A stretch of DNA of 64,000 nucleotides from Pseudomonas sp. B21_DOA (GCA_030544685.1 CP086683.1:682001-746000), one strand, 5' to 3'. Counted from the first letter of the stretch, positions 28,484 through 40,973 are shown. The notes: generated from the sequence alone by a model not told the origin. Numbers and translations are program-made.

Positions 28484-30709
28484 TCAACTGCTCACCGGCA
28501 ATATCGGGCTGCCCAACCGCTCCAGCAACGTCGCCTGCGCACTGCGCGGGTTCTGGTTGCCAGTGGGCGTGTTGCGGATGTAGCGGCCGTCCGACTGCAA
28601 ACTCCAGCTGTGGGTGTTGTCGGTCAGGTACAGCTCCAGCTCCTTCTTGACGCGGGTCAGCAGCTTCTTGCCTTCCACCGGGAAGCAGGTCTCGACGCGC
28701 TTGTCGAGGTTGCGCTCCATCCAGTCGGCGCTGGAGAGGAACATCTGCTCGTCGCCGCCGTTGAGGAAGTAGAACACCCGCGTGTGCTCGAGGAAGCGGC
28801 CAATGATCGAGCGCACATGAATGTTGTGCGAGACCCCGGCGATGCCCGGGCGCAGGCAGCACATGCCGCGCACCACCAGATCGATGCGCACCCCGGACTG
28901 ACTGGCCTTGTACAGCGCGCGGATGATCTTCGGATCGGTCAGCGAGTTGAACTTGGCGATGATGTGCGCCGGTTTGCCTTCGAGGGCGAACTGGGTTTCG
29001 CGGGCAATCATGTCGAGCATGCCCTTCTTCAGGGTGAACGGCGCATGCAGCAGCTTTTTCATGCGCAGCGTCTTGCCCATGCCGATCAACTGGCTGAACA
29101 GTTTGCCGACGTCCTCGCACAAGGCGTCATCGGAGGTCAGCAGGCTGTAGTCGGTGTAGAGCTTGGCGTTACCGGCGTGATAGTTGCCGGTGCCGAGGTG
29201 CGCGTAACGGACGATCTCGCCAGCCTCGCGGCGCAGAATCAGCATCATCTTGGCGTGGGTCTTGAAGCCGACCACACCGTAGATCACCACGGCACCCGCC
29301 GCTTGCAGACGGCTGGCCAGTTGCAGGTTGGACTCTTCGTCGAAGCGCGCGCGCAGCTCGATCACCGCCGTGACTTCCTTGCCGTTACGCGCGGCGTCGA
29401 CCAGCGCATCGACGATCTCGGAGTTGGCGCCGGAGCGGTACAGGGTCTGGCGAACGGCGAGAACGTGCGGGTCTTTCGCCGCCTGACGCAGCAGGTCGAC
29501 CACCGGGGTGAACGACTCGAACGGGTGCAGCAGGAGGATGTCCTGCTTGCTGACCACGCTGAAGATGTTTTCGCTGTTCTGTAGCAGTTTCGGGATCTGC
29601 GGCGTGAACGGCGTGTATTGCAGCTCCGGATGGCTGTCCAGACCGGTGATGCTGAACAGGCGCGTCAGGTTGACCGGGCCGTTGACCTGGTACAGCTCGG
29701 TCTCGCTCAGGTTGAACTGCTTGAGCAGGTAGTCCGAGAGGTGTTTTGGGCAAGTGTCGGCGACTTCCAGACGCACCGCGTCACCGTAACGCCGCGAGAA
29801 CAACTCACCACGCAGGGCGCGGGCGAGGTCTTCGACGTCTTCGGAGTCGAGCGCCAGGTCGGCGTTGCGGGTCAGACGGAACTGGTAGCAGCCTTTCACC
29901 TTCATGCCCTGGAACAGGTCATCGGCGTGGGCGTGGATCATCGACGACAGGAACACATAGTTGTCGCCGGCGCCGCCGACTTCTTCCGGCACCTTGATGA
30001 TCCGCGGCAGCAGACGCGGCGCCGGAATGATCGCCAGACCGGAGTCGCGACCGAAGGCGTCGATGCCTTCGAGCTCGACGATGAAGTTCAGGCTCTTGTT
30101 CACCAGCAGCGGGAACGGGTGCGTCGGGTCGAGGCCGATCGGGGTGATGATTGGCGCGATCTCGTCGCGGAAATAGCGGCGGACCCAGGTCTTGAGCTTG
30201 GTCGTCCAGTTGCGCCGACGGATGAAGCGCACCTGATGCTTTTCCAGCTCCGGCAGGAGGATGTCGTTGAGGATCGCGTACTGGCGGTCAACGTGACCGT
30301 GAACCAGCTCGCTGATCCGCGCCAGCGCCTGATGCGGCTGCAAGCCGTCAGCGCCGGCCTGTTCGCGGGCGAAGGTGATCTGCTTTTTCAGCCCGGCGAC
30401 GCGGATTTCAAAGAATTCATCGAGGTTGCTGGAGAAGATCAGCAGGAACTTCAGCCGCTCCAGCAACGGGTAGGACTCGTCCAGCGCCTGTTCCAGCACG
30501 CGGATGTTGAACTGCAATTGCGATAGCTCGCGGTGGATGTACAGGCTGCTGTCATCCAGGCCGGGAATGGCGATCGCCGGCACCGCCGCGGCGGTTTCGG
30601 CGACCGGCGCGGGTGGCGCAGGCTCCAGTTCCGGCGGAGTTTCGGTGATTTGCTCGACCACCGGCTGAGCTTCTTTTACGGCAACTTCAGTGAGTCCTTC
30701 GGTATTCAT
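28484..30709 (-). CDS. ppk: Polyphosphate kinase 1
   Basis: A 741-residue PPK1 that makes polyphosphate from ATP. The N-terminal 40 residues are Pro/Ala/Glu-rich and variable; the core begins [20 protein letters not shown]. The ATP-binding and autophosphorylation region shows [20 protein letters not shown] and [20 protein letters not shown], with the conserved histidines. It converges on ppx. hemB lies 18 bases downstream on the same strand, upstream order ppk then hemB being separated only by the ppk start region. Confidence 0.97.
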   Translation of the reverse strand: MNTEGLTEVAVKEAQPVVEQITETPPELEPAPPAPVAETAAAVPAIAIPGLDDSSLYIHRELSQLQFNIRVLEQALDESYPLLERLKFLLIFSSNLDEFFEIRVAGLKKQITFAREQAGADGLQPHQALARISELVHGHVDRQYAILNDILLPELEKHQVRFIRRRNWTTKLKTWVRRYFRDEIAPIITPIGLDPTHPFPLLVNKSLNFIVELEGIDAFGRDSGLAIIPAPRLLPRIIKVPEEVGGAGDNYVFLSSMIHAHADDLFQGMKVKGCYQFRLTRNADLALDSEDVEDLARALRGELFSRRYGDAVRLEVADTCPKHLSDYLLKQFNLSETELYQVNGPVNLTRLFSITGLDSHPELQYTPFTPQIPKLLQNSENIFSVVSKQDILLLHPFESFTPVVDLLRQAAKDPHVLAVRQTLYRSGANSEIVDALVDAARNGKEVTAVIELRARFDEESNLQLASRLQAAGAVVIYGVVGFKTHAKMMLILRREAGEIVRYAHLGTGNYHAGNAKLYTDYSLLTSDDALCEDVGKLFSQLIGMGKTLRMKKLLHAPFTLKKGMLDMIARETQFALEGKPAHIIAKFNSLTDPKIIRALYKASQSGVRIDLVVRGMCCLRPGIAGVSHNIHVRSIIGRFLEHTRVFYFLNGGDEQMFLSSADWMERNLDKRVETCFPVEGKKLLTRVKKELELYLTDNTHSWSLQSDGRYIRNTPTGNQNPRSAQATLLERLGSPILPVSS

Positions 30710-30727
30710 GGAATGTTCCTGGGAGGG

Positions 30728-32734
<2,007 letters not shown>

Positions 32735-32773
32735 TTAAGGGACATTGAGCGCCATGAATCTGGAGAGAAGCCC

Positions 32774-33442
32774 ATGAGCAAAAAAGTTGCAATGATCCTG
32801 TCCGGCAGTGGCGTATACGACGGCGCCGAAATCCAGGAAAGTGTCATCACCCTGTTGCGCCTCGACCAGCGCGGCGCACAGGTGCAGTGCTTCGCGCCAA
32901 ACATCGCGCAATTGCATGTGATCAATCACCTGACCGGCGAAGAAATGCCGGAATCGCGCAACGTACTGGTGGAATCGGCGCGGATTGCCCGGGGCAACGT
33001 CAAGGATATCCGCGATGCCGACGTCGAAGACTTCGATGCGCTGATCGTGCCCGGCGGTTTCGGCGCGGCGAAAAACCTGTCGAACTTCGCCATCGAAGGC
33101 GCCGGCTGCACCGTGCAACCTGAAGTGCTGGCCCTGGCCGAAGCATTTGCCGAAGCGGGCAAGCCGGTCGGGCTGATCTGTATTTCCCCGGCGCTGGCGG
33201 CGAAAATCTATGGCCCGGGAGTGACCTGCACCATCGGCAACGACGCCGACACCGCGGCGGCCATGAACAAGATGGGCGCCACCCACGAAGAGTGCGCGGT
33301 GACCGAAATCGTCGAAGACAAGGCGCGCAAACTGGTCACCACCCCGGCGTACATGCTGGCGCAGACCATCAGTGAAGCGGCTTCGGGGATCAACAAACTG
33401 GTCGACCGCGTGCTCGAACTGACTCACGAAAACGACGCCTGA
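32774..33442 (+). CDS. elbB: Isoprenoid biosynthesis glyoxalase ElbB
   Basis: A 222-residue DJ-1/PfpI superfamily protein. It begins MSKKVAMILSGSGVYDGAEI and has IVPGGFGAAKNLSNFAIEGA. The nucleophile-elbow cysteine is in VGLICISPALAAKIYG. ElbB homologues have weak glyoxalase activity and were linked to isoprenoid synthesis in E. coli. The GAGAAG site precedes the ATG at 32774. It stands as a single gene bounded downstream by a REPIN. Confidence 0.93.
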   Translation: MSKKVAMILSGSGVYDGAEIQESVITLLRLDQRGAQVQCFAPNIAQLHVINHLTGEEMPESRNVLVESARIARGNVKDIRDADVEDFDALIVPGGFGAAKNLSNFAIEGAGCTVQPEVLALAEAFAEAGKPVGLICISPALAAKIYGPGVTCTIGNDADTAAAMNKMGATHEECAVTEIVEDKARKLVTTPAYMLAQTISEAASGINKLVDRVLELTHENDA

Positions 33443-33465
33443 TCCCTGCCCGCCTGCAAACCCGA

Positions 33466-33556
33466 CTGTGGGAGCGAGCCTGCTCGCGAAAGCGGAGTGT
33501 CATTCAATTCAAATCTGTTTGATACGACGCCTTCGCGAGCAGGCTCGCTCCACAGC
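33466..33556. repeat. REPIN with long spacer
   Basis: CTGTGGGAGCGAGCCTGCTCGCGAA and its inverted copy, about 40 bases apart, between the converging elbB and yaiI genes. Confidence 0.88.
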
Positions 33557-33569
33557 GATTGTGCAAGAC

Positions 33570-34025
33570 TCAGTCCTTGCGGGTGAGCCGGGTCAGAATC
33601 CGGTCCAAAGCATTGGCAAACGCCTGCTTTTCACGCTCACCAAACGGCGCCGGCCCGCCGCTCATCTGGCCCTGCTCCCTCAGATCGGTGAACAGGTTAC
33701 GCACTGCCAGACGCTCGCCCATGTTCTGCGCATCGAACTCCTTGCCGCGCGGATCCAGCGCCGCCACGCCCTTCTTCACCAGCCGATCGGCCAGCGGGAT
33801 ATCGCTGCAGATCACCAGCTCACCCGGCACGGCGTGCTCGACCAGATAATCATCCGCCGCATCCGGCCCGCTCGGCACCACGATCAGTTTGACGATGGCC
33901 AGCCCCGGCTTGGTCTGCGGCTGCCCGGCCACCAGCACCACTTCGAACTGGCGCTTTAACGCGAACTTCACCACCAGATCCTTCGCCGCCCGTGGACAGG
34001 CGTCGGCATCGATCCATACACGCAT
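33570..34025 (-). CDS. UPF0178 (YaiI/YqxD) family protein
   Basis: A 151-residue protein with the NYN/PIN-like start MRVWIDADACPRAAKDLVVK and the acidic patch VPSGPDAADDYLVEHAVPGE, then VICSDIPLADRLVKKGV. The family has a PIN-like nuclease fold, but its role is not established. The ATG at 34025 is used because upstream sequence is a REPIN. Confidence 0.92.
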   Translation of the reverse strand: MRVWIDADACPRAAKDLVVKFALKRQFEVVLVAGQPQTKPGLAIVKLIVVPSGPDAADDYLVEHAVPGELVICSDIPLADRLVKKGVAALDPRGKEFDAQNMGERLAVRNLFTDLREQGQMSGGPAPFGEREKQAFANALDRILTRLTRKD

Positions 34026-34042
34026 GTTCTTGCCTCCAAAAA

Positions 34043-34107
34043 TTCGCGAGCAGGCTCGCTCCCACAGGATACATACCGAACCTGTGGGAGCGAGCCTGCT
34101 CGCGAAT
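34043..34107. repeat. REPIN
   Basis: TTCGCGAGCAGGCTCGCTCCCACAGG and its inverse with a short spacer, between the FTR1 and yaiI genes. Confidence 0.9.
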
Positions 34108-34126
34108 ATGAGCGCAGCGAATGCCT

Positions 34127-36024
34127 TTATGCAGCCGAAACCCGGCGCTTCTCCGCCACCCAACTACGCCCGTACAACACAACAATCGCCACAATCGCCA
34201 CCGCCTGCGCAATCAGCGAATAGGCATCGGCATGGATCCCCAGCCAGTCGAATTCAAAGAACGCCACCGGCCGTGTGCCGAAGATCCCGGCCTCCTGCAA
34301 GGCTTTCACGCCATGCCCGGCAAACACCACCGACAACGCGCACAACAGCGCGGCGTTGATGCTGAAGAACAGCGTCAGCGGCAGTTTCGCCGAGCCGCGC
34401 AGAATCACCCAGGCCAGGCCGACCAGCAGCACCAACGCCGTCGCACCGCCGGCCAGCACGGCGTTGTGCCCGGCGGGCCCGGCCTGCAGCCAGAGGGTTT
34501 CGTAGAACAGGATCACTTCGAACAACTCGCGATAGACCGAGAAGAACGCGAGGATCGCAAAGCCGAAACGTCCACCGCCGCCGACCAGGCTGCTCTTGAT
34601 GTAATCCTTCCAGGCCGCTGCATGACGGCGGTCATGCATCCACACGCCGAGCCACAACACCATGACGCTGGCAAACAGCGCGGTGGCGCCTTCCAGCAAC
34701 TCGCGCTGCGAACCGCTGACGTCGATCACATACGCCGCCAGCGCCCAGGTGCCCAAGCCCGCCAGCAACGCGAGGCCCCAGCCAACGTTGACACTGCGCA
34801 CCGCTGACTGCTGACCGGTGTTGCGCAAGAAGGCGAGGATTGCCGCCAGCACCAGAATCGCTTCCAGACCTTCGCGCAGCAGAATCAGCAGACCGGAGAT
34901 GTAGCTCAGCGACCAGCTCAGACCATCGCTGCCCAGCAGGCCGGCGGATTCCTCGAGTTTGGCCTTGGCCGCGTCCAGACGCTGCTCGGCCTGCTCGACC
35001 GACAGACCGTCCTGCAGCGATTGCCGATACGCCATCAACGATTTTTCTGTGTCCTTGCGCACGTTGGCATCGACGTTGTCCAGCGAGCTTTCGACCAGTT
35101 CGAAGCCTTCCAGATACGCCGCCACCGAGAGGTCATAGGCCTGATCATGTTCACCGGCGCGGTAGGCCGCGAGGCTCTTGTCCAGCGTGGCGGCAGTGTA
35201 ATCGAGCAACTGCGCCGGACCGCGTTTGACCTGCGGTGGTTGTGCGCGCTGAGCCCGGAACGTCGCCGCAACCTCTGCGCCTTCCGCCGCCTGCACTTCG
35301 GCCGGGGTCTGGCGGGCCAGATCGGCGATGTTGTAGACCTTGTCGGACTTGGCGGCCGCCGCATCGGCACTGAAGCCGGCGATGTAGGTGGCCAGATCCC
35401 AGCGCTGGCGATCATCGAGCTGATCGGCAAACGCCGGCATGTCGGTGCCTTCGACGCCCTGGCCGAGGGTGCTGTAGATCGCGTACAGGCTCAGGTGATC
35501 CATGCGCGCAGCGTCGCGCAGGTTGGCTGGCGCAGGGTCAGACCTACGCCGGCCGGGCCGTCGCCGGCACCGGAATCGCCGTGGCACACCGAGCAATTCT
35601 GCGCATACAACGGCGCACCGCGTGTCGGGTCCGGGGTGATGATCGGCGCCTGACTGACCTCATAAGCCACCGCCAGTTTCGCCCCCAACTGTCGGGCCTG
35701 ACGGGCTACATCAGCACCGTCCTGCTTCGCACTGATGGCGGCGTGCAAAGATTCGACGCCCTGTTCCAGCGCGGCTTTTTCCGGTTTGGCCGGTAATGCA
35801 GTGATCAAGCCTTGCAGAACCTGGGTGAATTCCAGCTGCTCGCGGTATTCGCCATCGTCGATGACTTTGCCTGCCGCGACCGTCGGCGGGTAATCGGCAC
35901 TGATGTAATCGAGCAGGTGCAACGCTTGCGGCGCGCCTTCCACGGTATCGGCCAGCAGCGGCAGGCCGCTCAGGGACAATAACGGGAACAGCAGCCAGGC
36001 CAGCAATCGGGACGAGGCAATCAT
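34127..36024 (-). pseudogene. Cytochrome c-FTR1 fusion iron permease, interrupted by a -1 frameshift
   Basis: The N-terminal part (ATG at 36024) has a signal peptide (MIASSRLLAWLLFPLLSLSG), a helical region and a haem-binding CSVCH motif in YAQNCSVCHGDSGAGDGPAG. After GVGLT the frame is lost. Adding one C to the CCC run at 35535-35537 restores PAPANLRDAARMDHLSLYAI and joins the rest. The C-terminal half is an FTR1/EfeU permease with the iron-ligand motifs LREGLEAILV and YRELFEVILF and about seven membrane segments. The repaired protein is 632 residues. Such fusions probably couple electron transfer to high-affinity iron uptake. No convincing Fur box is seen; the nearest, AATGATTCAT at 36108-36117, is weak. 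Confidence 0.92.
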
Positions 36025-36191
36025 GAACGAATCTCAAATGGAAATGCGAAGTTACATATTGTTCACTTCGTAGACGTTTCTCTCAAGCTTTGTCGATGTT
36101 GGCAGGGAATGATTCATATCGTTGAAGCCATGTGCCACCATCGACTCCAATAACGTAAATGTTCCCGCTTTGTTCAAGGAAGACCCTTTCA

Positions 36192-37577
36192 ATGCGCCCT
36201 TGCCTGCTGCTTCCCCTGCTGCTGACCGCCATGACACAACTGGCGGGTTGTGCGGCTTATCGCAATTACGACCTAGAGCTGGAACAGACCACCGAGCAAT
36301 TGAAACAAGGCAACGTCGCCGGCTCGCTGGCCTTGATCGAGGCCCATAACCCGGACGAGCAGAAGGATCTGCTCTATTACTTCGAGAAAGGCGCGGTGTT
36401 GAGCGCGGGCGGTGAACTGCCCCAGAGTCAGGCGGCATGGCGCAGTGCCGAGCAAATGGTGATCGAGCGCCAGGACACCCTTGAAACCACCGGCGACAAA
36501 CTCTTGGCCGCCATGGGTAATCACTGGGGCAGCATCATCAATGACAAGCTGCGGCGCTACGATGGTTATGACTATGAAAAAGTCATGCTGACCACGCAGA
36601 TGGCCCTCAACCAGCTGGCCGTGAATGATTTCGATGGTGCTCGCGCCGACATCAAGAAAACCCATGAGCGCGAAGCGCTGATCGCCCGGCAGCGCGAGCT
36701 CGAATATGAGCGCGTCGAAGAGGTGGCGAAAAAGCAGGGCGTGCGTGTGCACTACAAGGATCTGCAGGGCTATCCGGTAGTCATGCTGGACGCGCCGGCG
36801 GTGATCGCCTTGAAGAACGGTTACCAAAGCGCGTTCAGTCACTACCTCGCGGGCTTTACCTATGAAGCGCTAGGGGAAAAGAATCTCGCCGCGCCCGGCT
36901 ATCGCCAGGCCATCGAATTGCGCCCGGATTTACCGTTCTTTCAGCAGGCATTGCGTGACCTCGACAGTCCCGGCCTCAAGGGTGACGAAAGCGATGTGCT
37001 GATCATCGTGCAAAGCGGCCTCGCTCCCGCACGCAGTTCGCTGCGTGTGCCGTACCCGGTGAAGCTGGCAGACGGGCAGGTGATTGTCGCCAACATCTCG
37101 TTCCCGGTGATGGTGCCCGACACTTCGACGCCGGCCTTCAATCAGATCGGCATCGATGGCCGGCAGAAGAAACTCATCGCGGTCAACAGCATCACCGACA
37201 TGTCCTTGCGCACGTTGCGCGATGACATGCCCGGCATTATCCAGCGCACCACTTACCGGGCCTTTCTGGCAGCCGACGTGCAAGCCACCGACAACCGACG
37301 CGACCCGAGCAAAGCATCGTACGTGACCCATTGGGATGGTTTCGAACACGCCGATACGCGTACCTGGCGCACCCTGCCCAACCTGACTCAGGTATTGCGC
37401 GTGCGCCTGAGGAAAGGCGAACACGCGATCACTCTGCCCCACATCAACAACGCCGCACCGCTGAAGATCCGGATTGATCAGAACCGCCAGGTCATCACCC
37501 TGCGCGCCCTCGGCGATCGGGTTTTCGCCATGGCAGCGCGTTCGGGCCCGGCAAAACAGCGGCCGAACGCGTCGTGA
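36192..37577 (+). CDS. COG3014 family outer-membrane-type lipoprotein (copy 1)
   Basis: A 461-residue predicted lipoprotein (MRPCLLLPLLLTAMTQLAGC, lipobox LAGC, acylated Cys about residue 20). The mature part begins AAYRNYDLELEQTTEQLKQG, with helical repeat-like sequence (DLLYYFEKGAVLSAGGELPQ) and a later beta-rich region. COG3014 proteins are secreted and uncharacterised. A paralogue follows at 37801, sharing blocks such as GYDYEKVMLTTQMALN and YKDLQGYPV. Position +1 after Cys is not Asp, so outer-membrane sorting is expected. This copy is intact. Confidence 0.85.
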   Translation: MRPCLLLPLLLTAMTQLAGCAAYRNYDLELEQTTEQLKQGNVAGSLALIEAHNPDEQKDLLYYFEKGAVLSAGGELPQSQAAWRSAEQMVIERQDTLETTGDKLLAAMGNHWGSIINDKLRRYDGYDYEKVMLTTQMALNQLAVNDFDGARADIKKTHEREALIARQRELEYERVEEVAKKQGVRVHYKDLQGYPVVMLDAPAVIALKNGYQSAFSHYLAGFTYEALGEKNLAAPGYRQAIELRPDLPFFQQALRDLDSPGLKGDESDVLIIVQSGLAPARSSLRVPYPVKLADGQVIVANISFPVMVPDTSTPAFNQIGIDGRQKKLIAVNSITDMSLRTLRDDMPGIIQRTTYRAFLAADVQATDNRRDPSKASYVTHWDGFEHADTRTWRTLPNLTQVLRVRLRKGEHAITLPHINNAAPLKIRIDQNRQVITLRALGDRVFAMAARSGPAKQRPNAS

Positions 37578-37628
37578 ACAACTAAACCAGGTGATGGCAC
37601 GACCGCCCTCCACGCCACCAAAAAGACA

Positions 37629-37657
37629 TTACATAGCCATCATCACGCGCTTATAAT
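37629..37657 (+). promoter_or_regulatory. Sigma-70 promoter of the COG3014(2)-ycfL-lpoB operon
   Basis: TTACAT (37629-37634) and TATAAT (37652-37657) are spaced by 17 bases. The start would be near 37664, leaving a leader of about 137 bases before the ATG at 37801. The 223-base gap between the two COG3014 genes holds this promoter and nothing else recognised. Confidence 0.65.
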
Positions 37658-37800
37658 GCCGCGCCCTCGCCCAGCGAGCCGGCATCAAAAGCTCCTCACC
37701 CATGAGGAATTGGCAGGAGGCCAGCGCCGCCGTCGATAGGTCACACCAGCCCGACCAGCACACGCGGCTGCAAGTCTTGTTACTCAGGGAAGAAGTACCC

Positions 37801-39193
37801 ATGGCATTCCGCGCTCCCATGCTGCTCGCGCTCAGCGCCGTCACGCTGTTGTCCGGCTGCGCAGCGTTTCGCAACTACGATTCCGAACTGGCCCAGACCA
37901 ATCAGCAACTGGCTTCCGGCAACGTCGATGCGGCGCTGACCCTCCTGGAAAAGAACAACACCGGCGCCGACAAAGACCTGCTCTATTACTTCGAGAAAGG
38001 TGAACTGCTGCGCGCCAAGGGCGACCTGTCGGGCAGCCAGAACGCCTGGGGCAGTGCCGATCAGGTGGTCGGTCAGTGGGAAGACGCGGTCAAGCTCGAC
38101 TCGGCCAAGTACCTGGCACAGTTCGGCAGCTTCATCGTCAACGACAAGGTGCGTCGCTACGAAGGCTATGACTACGAAAAAGTCATGCTGACCACGCAGA
38201 TGGCCCTGAACCTGTTGGCGGTCAACGATTTCGATGGCGCCCGCACGGCGATCAAAAAGACCCACGAACGCGAAGCGGTGATCGCCGACCTGCGTGACAA
38301 GGAATACCTCAAGAGCGAAGAACAGGCCGAGAAAGAAGGCATCAAGACTCAGTACAAGGATCTGCAGGGTTATCCGGTGGCCAGCCTCGACGCACCGGAA
38401 GTGGTCGGCCTGAAAAACAGCTACCAGAGTGCATTCAGCCATTACCTCGCCGGTTTCGTCTACGAAGCACTGGGCGAGAAAGATCTGGCCGCGCCGGGTT
38501 ATCGCAAAGCCGCCGAATTGCGCCCGAACACGCCACTGCTCGAACAGGCGCTGGTCAATCTCGACAAACCGTCGAAGTCCGACGACAGCGACATTCTCAT
38601 CGTCGTGCAGAGCGGTCTGGCCCCGGCCCGCGACTCGATTCGTGTGCCGCTGCCATTACCGATCTCCAATAACGTCGTGATCACTCCGCTGTCGTTCCCG
38701 ATCATCAAGCCTGACACCTCCACCGCGCCGTTTGCGCAGATCGGCGTCGACGGCAAGCAAGTCGACCTGACCGCGCTGAACAGCACCACCGCCATGTCCC
38801 GCCGCGCTCTGCGCGATGACATGCCGGGGATCATCGTGCGCACCACCGTGCGCGCGATCACCAAAGGCGTGGCGCAAAGAAGATCAACGAAACCAATCCG
38901 CTGGCCGGTCTCGCTGTGGGTATTTCTTCAGCAGTGCTCGAAGGTGCCGATACCCGTACATGGCGCACCCTGCCGGACAACACCCAAGTGGTGCGTCTGC
39001 GCCTGAAAAAGGCGAGCATCAGGTTACCCTGCCGAGCGCCGTCGGCGGCTCGGTGGTCAAGGTCACTGTCGACCAGCACTACCAAGTGATCAGCCTGCGT
39101 GCCGTGGGCAACCAGGTATTCGCTGGCGGCATCGCTGCTCACGTAATGCCGAGCGCTGCCGCGACCAATGTCGCCAGCCTCAAACAACCTTAA
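37801..39193 (+). pseudogene. COG3014 family lipoprotein (copy 2), two -1 frameshifts
   Basis: Lipoprotein start MAFRAPMLLALSAVTLLSGC (lipobox LSGC), then AAFRNYDSELAQTNQQLASG, paralogous to copy 1. The frame breaks twice: AAA at 38876-38878 should be AAAA (restoring VAQKKINETNPLAGL), and AAAAA at 39006-39010 should be six (restoring RLKKGEHQVTLPSAVGG). With both repaired the protein is 464 residues and ends VASLKQP at 39193. As written it ends at 39006 with an unrelated tail. It is 16 bases before the ycfL gene in an operon with lpoB. Both breaks are homopolymer deletions, so the gene is probably functional in the organism. Confidence 0.88.
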
Positions 39194-39209
39194 GAACGGA
39201 GTCTTTGCA

Positions 39210-39581
39210 ATGCGCTTGAAGATCATCGCCGTCGCCGCCCTCGCCTTGCTGGCAGGCTGCGCCACCCCGCCACCGCCGGAGCCGGGCAGCGCCGCGAGCA
39301 AAGTCGTGGCCATGGGCCCGCAGAAACACATCGTCGTCGGCGCCATGCGCGTGGCCCGGGAAAACGGCTTCATGACCGTCAACGTGCAGTTGAGCAACAC
39401 CCTCAACAGCAACAAGATCTTCTACTACCGCTTCGCCTGGCTTGGTGCCGAAGGTTTCCCGGTTGCCGAAGAAGAAGTGTGGAAAAGCCAGATGATGTAC
39501 GGCGCCCAGACCAGCTTCATTCAGGCCATCGCGCCGACCCCGAAAGCCGTGGATTTCCGTCTGGAAATCAAGACGCCTTAA
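39210..39581 (+). CDS. YcfL family lipoprotein
   Basis: A 123-residue lipoprotein (MRLKIIAVAALALLAGC, lipobox LAGC) with a DUF1425-type domain: VVGAMRVARENGFMTVNVQL, FYYRFAWLGAEGFPV. In E. coli ycfL is encoded just before lpoB, as here. Its function is unknown. Confidence 0.85.
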   Translation: MRLKIIAVAALALLAGCATPPPPEPGSAASKVVAMGPQKHIVVGAMRVARENGFMTVNVQLSNTLNSNKIFYYRFAWLGAEGFPVAEEEVWKSQMMYGAQTSFIQAIAPTPKAVDFRLEIKTP

Positions 39582-39617
39582 GCCCGCCACCCTATTTCTG
39601 ATTGAGAGAGCTTTCTC

Positions 39618-40205
39618 ATGTTTGCACGCTTTTCCTGCATCGCCGTCATCGCCCTGCTCGCCTCCGGTTGCGCCAACACCTCGCCGACCCTGGGCAGCAA
39701 GAACATCAGCTACGGCGACACCAAAGCGGTTGAAACCGTGACCAACGAATTTGGTTCGACCGACCTGCAAATGATCGCCGAGTCGATGACCCGCTCGCTG
39801 GCCCAGTCCGGCATCCTGCAGGGTCGCCCGGTGGTTCAGGTCTACGACGTGAAGAACAAGACCAGCGAGTACATCGACACTCGCGAAATCACCACCAGCA
39901 TCAAGACCCAATTGATGAAAACCGGTGTCGCGCGCTTTGCCAGCGACAACAATGCGATGCAGAGCCAGGTTGATCAGCTCAAGCTGCAGAACCAGAGCGG
40001 CCTGTACAAGAAAAGCACCGTGGCCAAGACCGGCAACATGATCGCCGCCAAGTACCGCATCGAAGGTTCGATCAGCTCGATCGTCAAGCGAAGCAGCGAC
40101 TACAAGGACGTCTTCTACAAATTCAGCCTGCAACTGATCGACGTCGAAAGCGGGCTGGCCGAGTGGATGGACGAAAAAGAGATCCGCAAAACCACGGAGC
40201 GTTAA
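39618..40205 (+). CDS. lpoB: Penicillin-binding protein activator LpoB
   Basis: A 195-residue lipoprotein (MFARFSCIAVIALLASGC) of the LpoB/FlgT-like family. It shows TDLQMIAESMTRSLAQSGIL, VVQVYDVKNKTSEYIDTREI and YRIEGSISSIVKRSSDYKDV. In enterobacteria LpoB spans from the outer membrane to activate PBP1b; the Pseudomonas PBP1b activator LpoP is unrelated, so this homologue may serve another partner. It is followed after 3 bases by the CsgG-like gene. Confidence 0.87.
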   Translation: MFARFSCIAVIALLASGCANTSPTLGSKNISYGDTKAVETVTNEFGSTDLQMIAESMTRSLAQSGILQGRPVVQVYDVKNKTSEYIDTREITTSIKTQLMKTGVARFASDNNAMQSQVDQLKLQNQSGLYKKSTVAKTGNMIAAKYRIEGSISSIVKRSSDYKDVFYKFSLQLIDVESGLAEWMDEKEIRKTTER

Positions 40206-40208
40206 TCG

Positions 40209-40955
40209 ATGCGCACATGGATTGGCATGATGGCCCTGGCTTGCGCGTTCAGCGCGCAGGCGGCCCCGAAAGTCGCGGTGACGGATCTGGCGTATCAGGA
40301 ACGCGTGGAGCAATACATCCACATCGTTTCGGCGCAAAGCAACCACCGCGAGAGTTACTACAGCGCCAGCGGTTCTTCGAGCTACAACGAGATCGAAGCG
40401 ACCACCAGCTACATCGAACAGGGCGAGTTGCGTAAATTCACCGGCGACATCAAGGGTGAAATCCTGCGTACCGGCATGTTCCAGCTGGTGCAGGGCACAC
40501 CGTACACCGCCTCGTCCAAGGGCGATGTGTATGACGTGATCAAGCGCATCAAGGCCGGCAACTTCAAAGGCGCCGACTACGTGCTGTTCGGCACCGTGTC
40601 CGACATCGACTTCACCCAGGACATCAACGAGCTGGCGCACACCGACAGCTATTCGGCGGTGCTGGGCCTGACGCTGGTGGCGGATTTCAGCCTGATCAAC
40701 ACCAAGACCTACGAGATCACCTCGGCCTTCACGGCGATGGGCGAAGCGCAGGACACCAAACTGGTGAACCACCGCGACATCAAGATCTCGCTGAACCGTC
40801 CGCGGGTGGTGCGTGACGTGTCCAAGGCGTTGGGCGAAGACGTGGCCGGGCAACTGAGCATGCAGCTCGGTGGCGGTGACGGTTATGAACAACCGCGTGA
40901 GGCGCCGCAGCGCAACAATCTGCCGCGTGACACGGCGCCGGTGATTTTACGCTGA
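40209..40955 (+). CDS. CsgG/LpoB-fold secreted protein
   Basis: A 248-residue exported protein with a Sec signal (MRTWIGMMALACAFSAQA) and no lipobox cysteine. The mature start PKVAVTDLAYQERVEQYIHI, a Ser/Tyr-rich loop, and YVLFGTVSDIDFTQDINELA and LTLVADFSLINTKTYEITSA resemble CsgG/LpoB N-terminal-type domains. It ends in a Gln/Pro/Arg-rich tail. The ATG is 3 bases after the lpoB stop, so it should be co-translated and may be a partner of LpoB. Function is not known. Confidence 0.75.
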   Translation: MRTWIGMMALACAFSAQAAPKVAVTDLAYQERVEQYIHIVSAQSNHRESYYSASGSSSYNEIEATTSYIEQGELRKFTGDIKGEILRTGMFQLVQGTPYTASSKGDVYDVIKRIKAGNFKGADYVLFGTVSDIDFTQDINELAHTDSYSAVLGLTLVADFSLINTKTYEITSAFTAMGEAQDTKLVNHRDIKISLNRPRVVRDVSKALGEDVAGQLSMQLGGGDGYEQPREAPQRNNLPRDTAPVILR

Positions 40956-40973
40956 GCCGGATCTGAGGACTTT

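Noticed and set aside
36104..36122. Fur box upstream of the FTR1 gene
   Set aside because: Only AATGATTCAT matches; the second half of the 19-bp consensus is not present.
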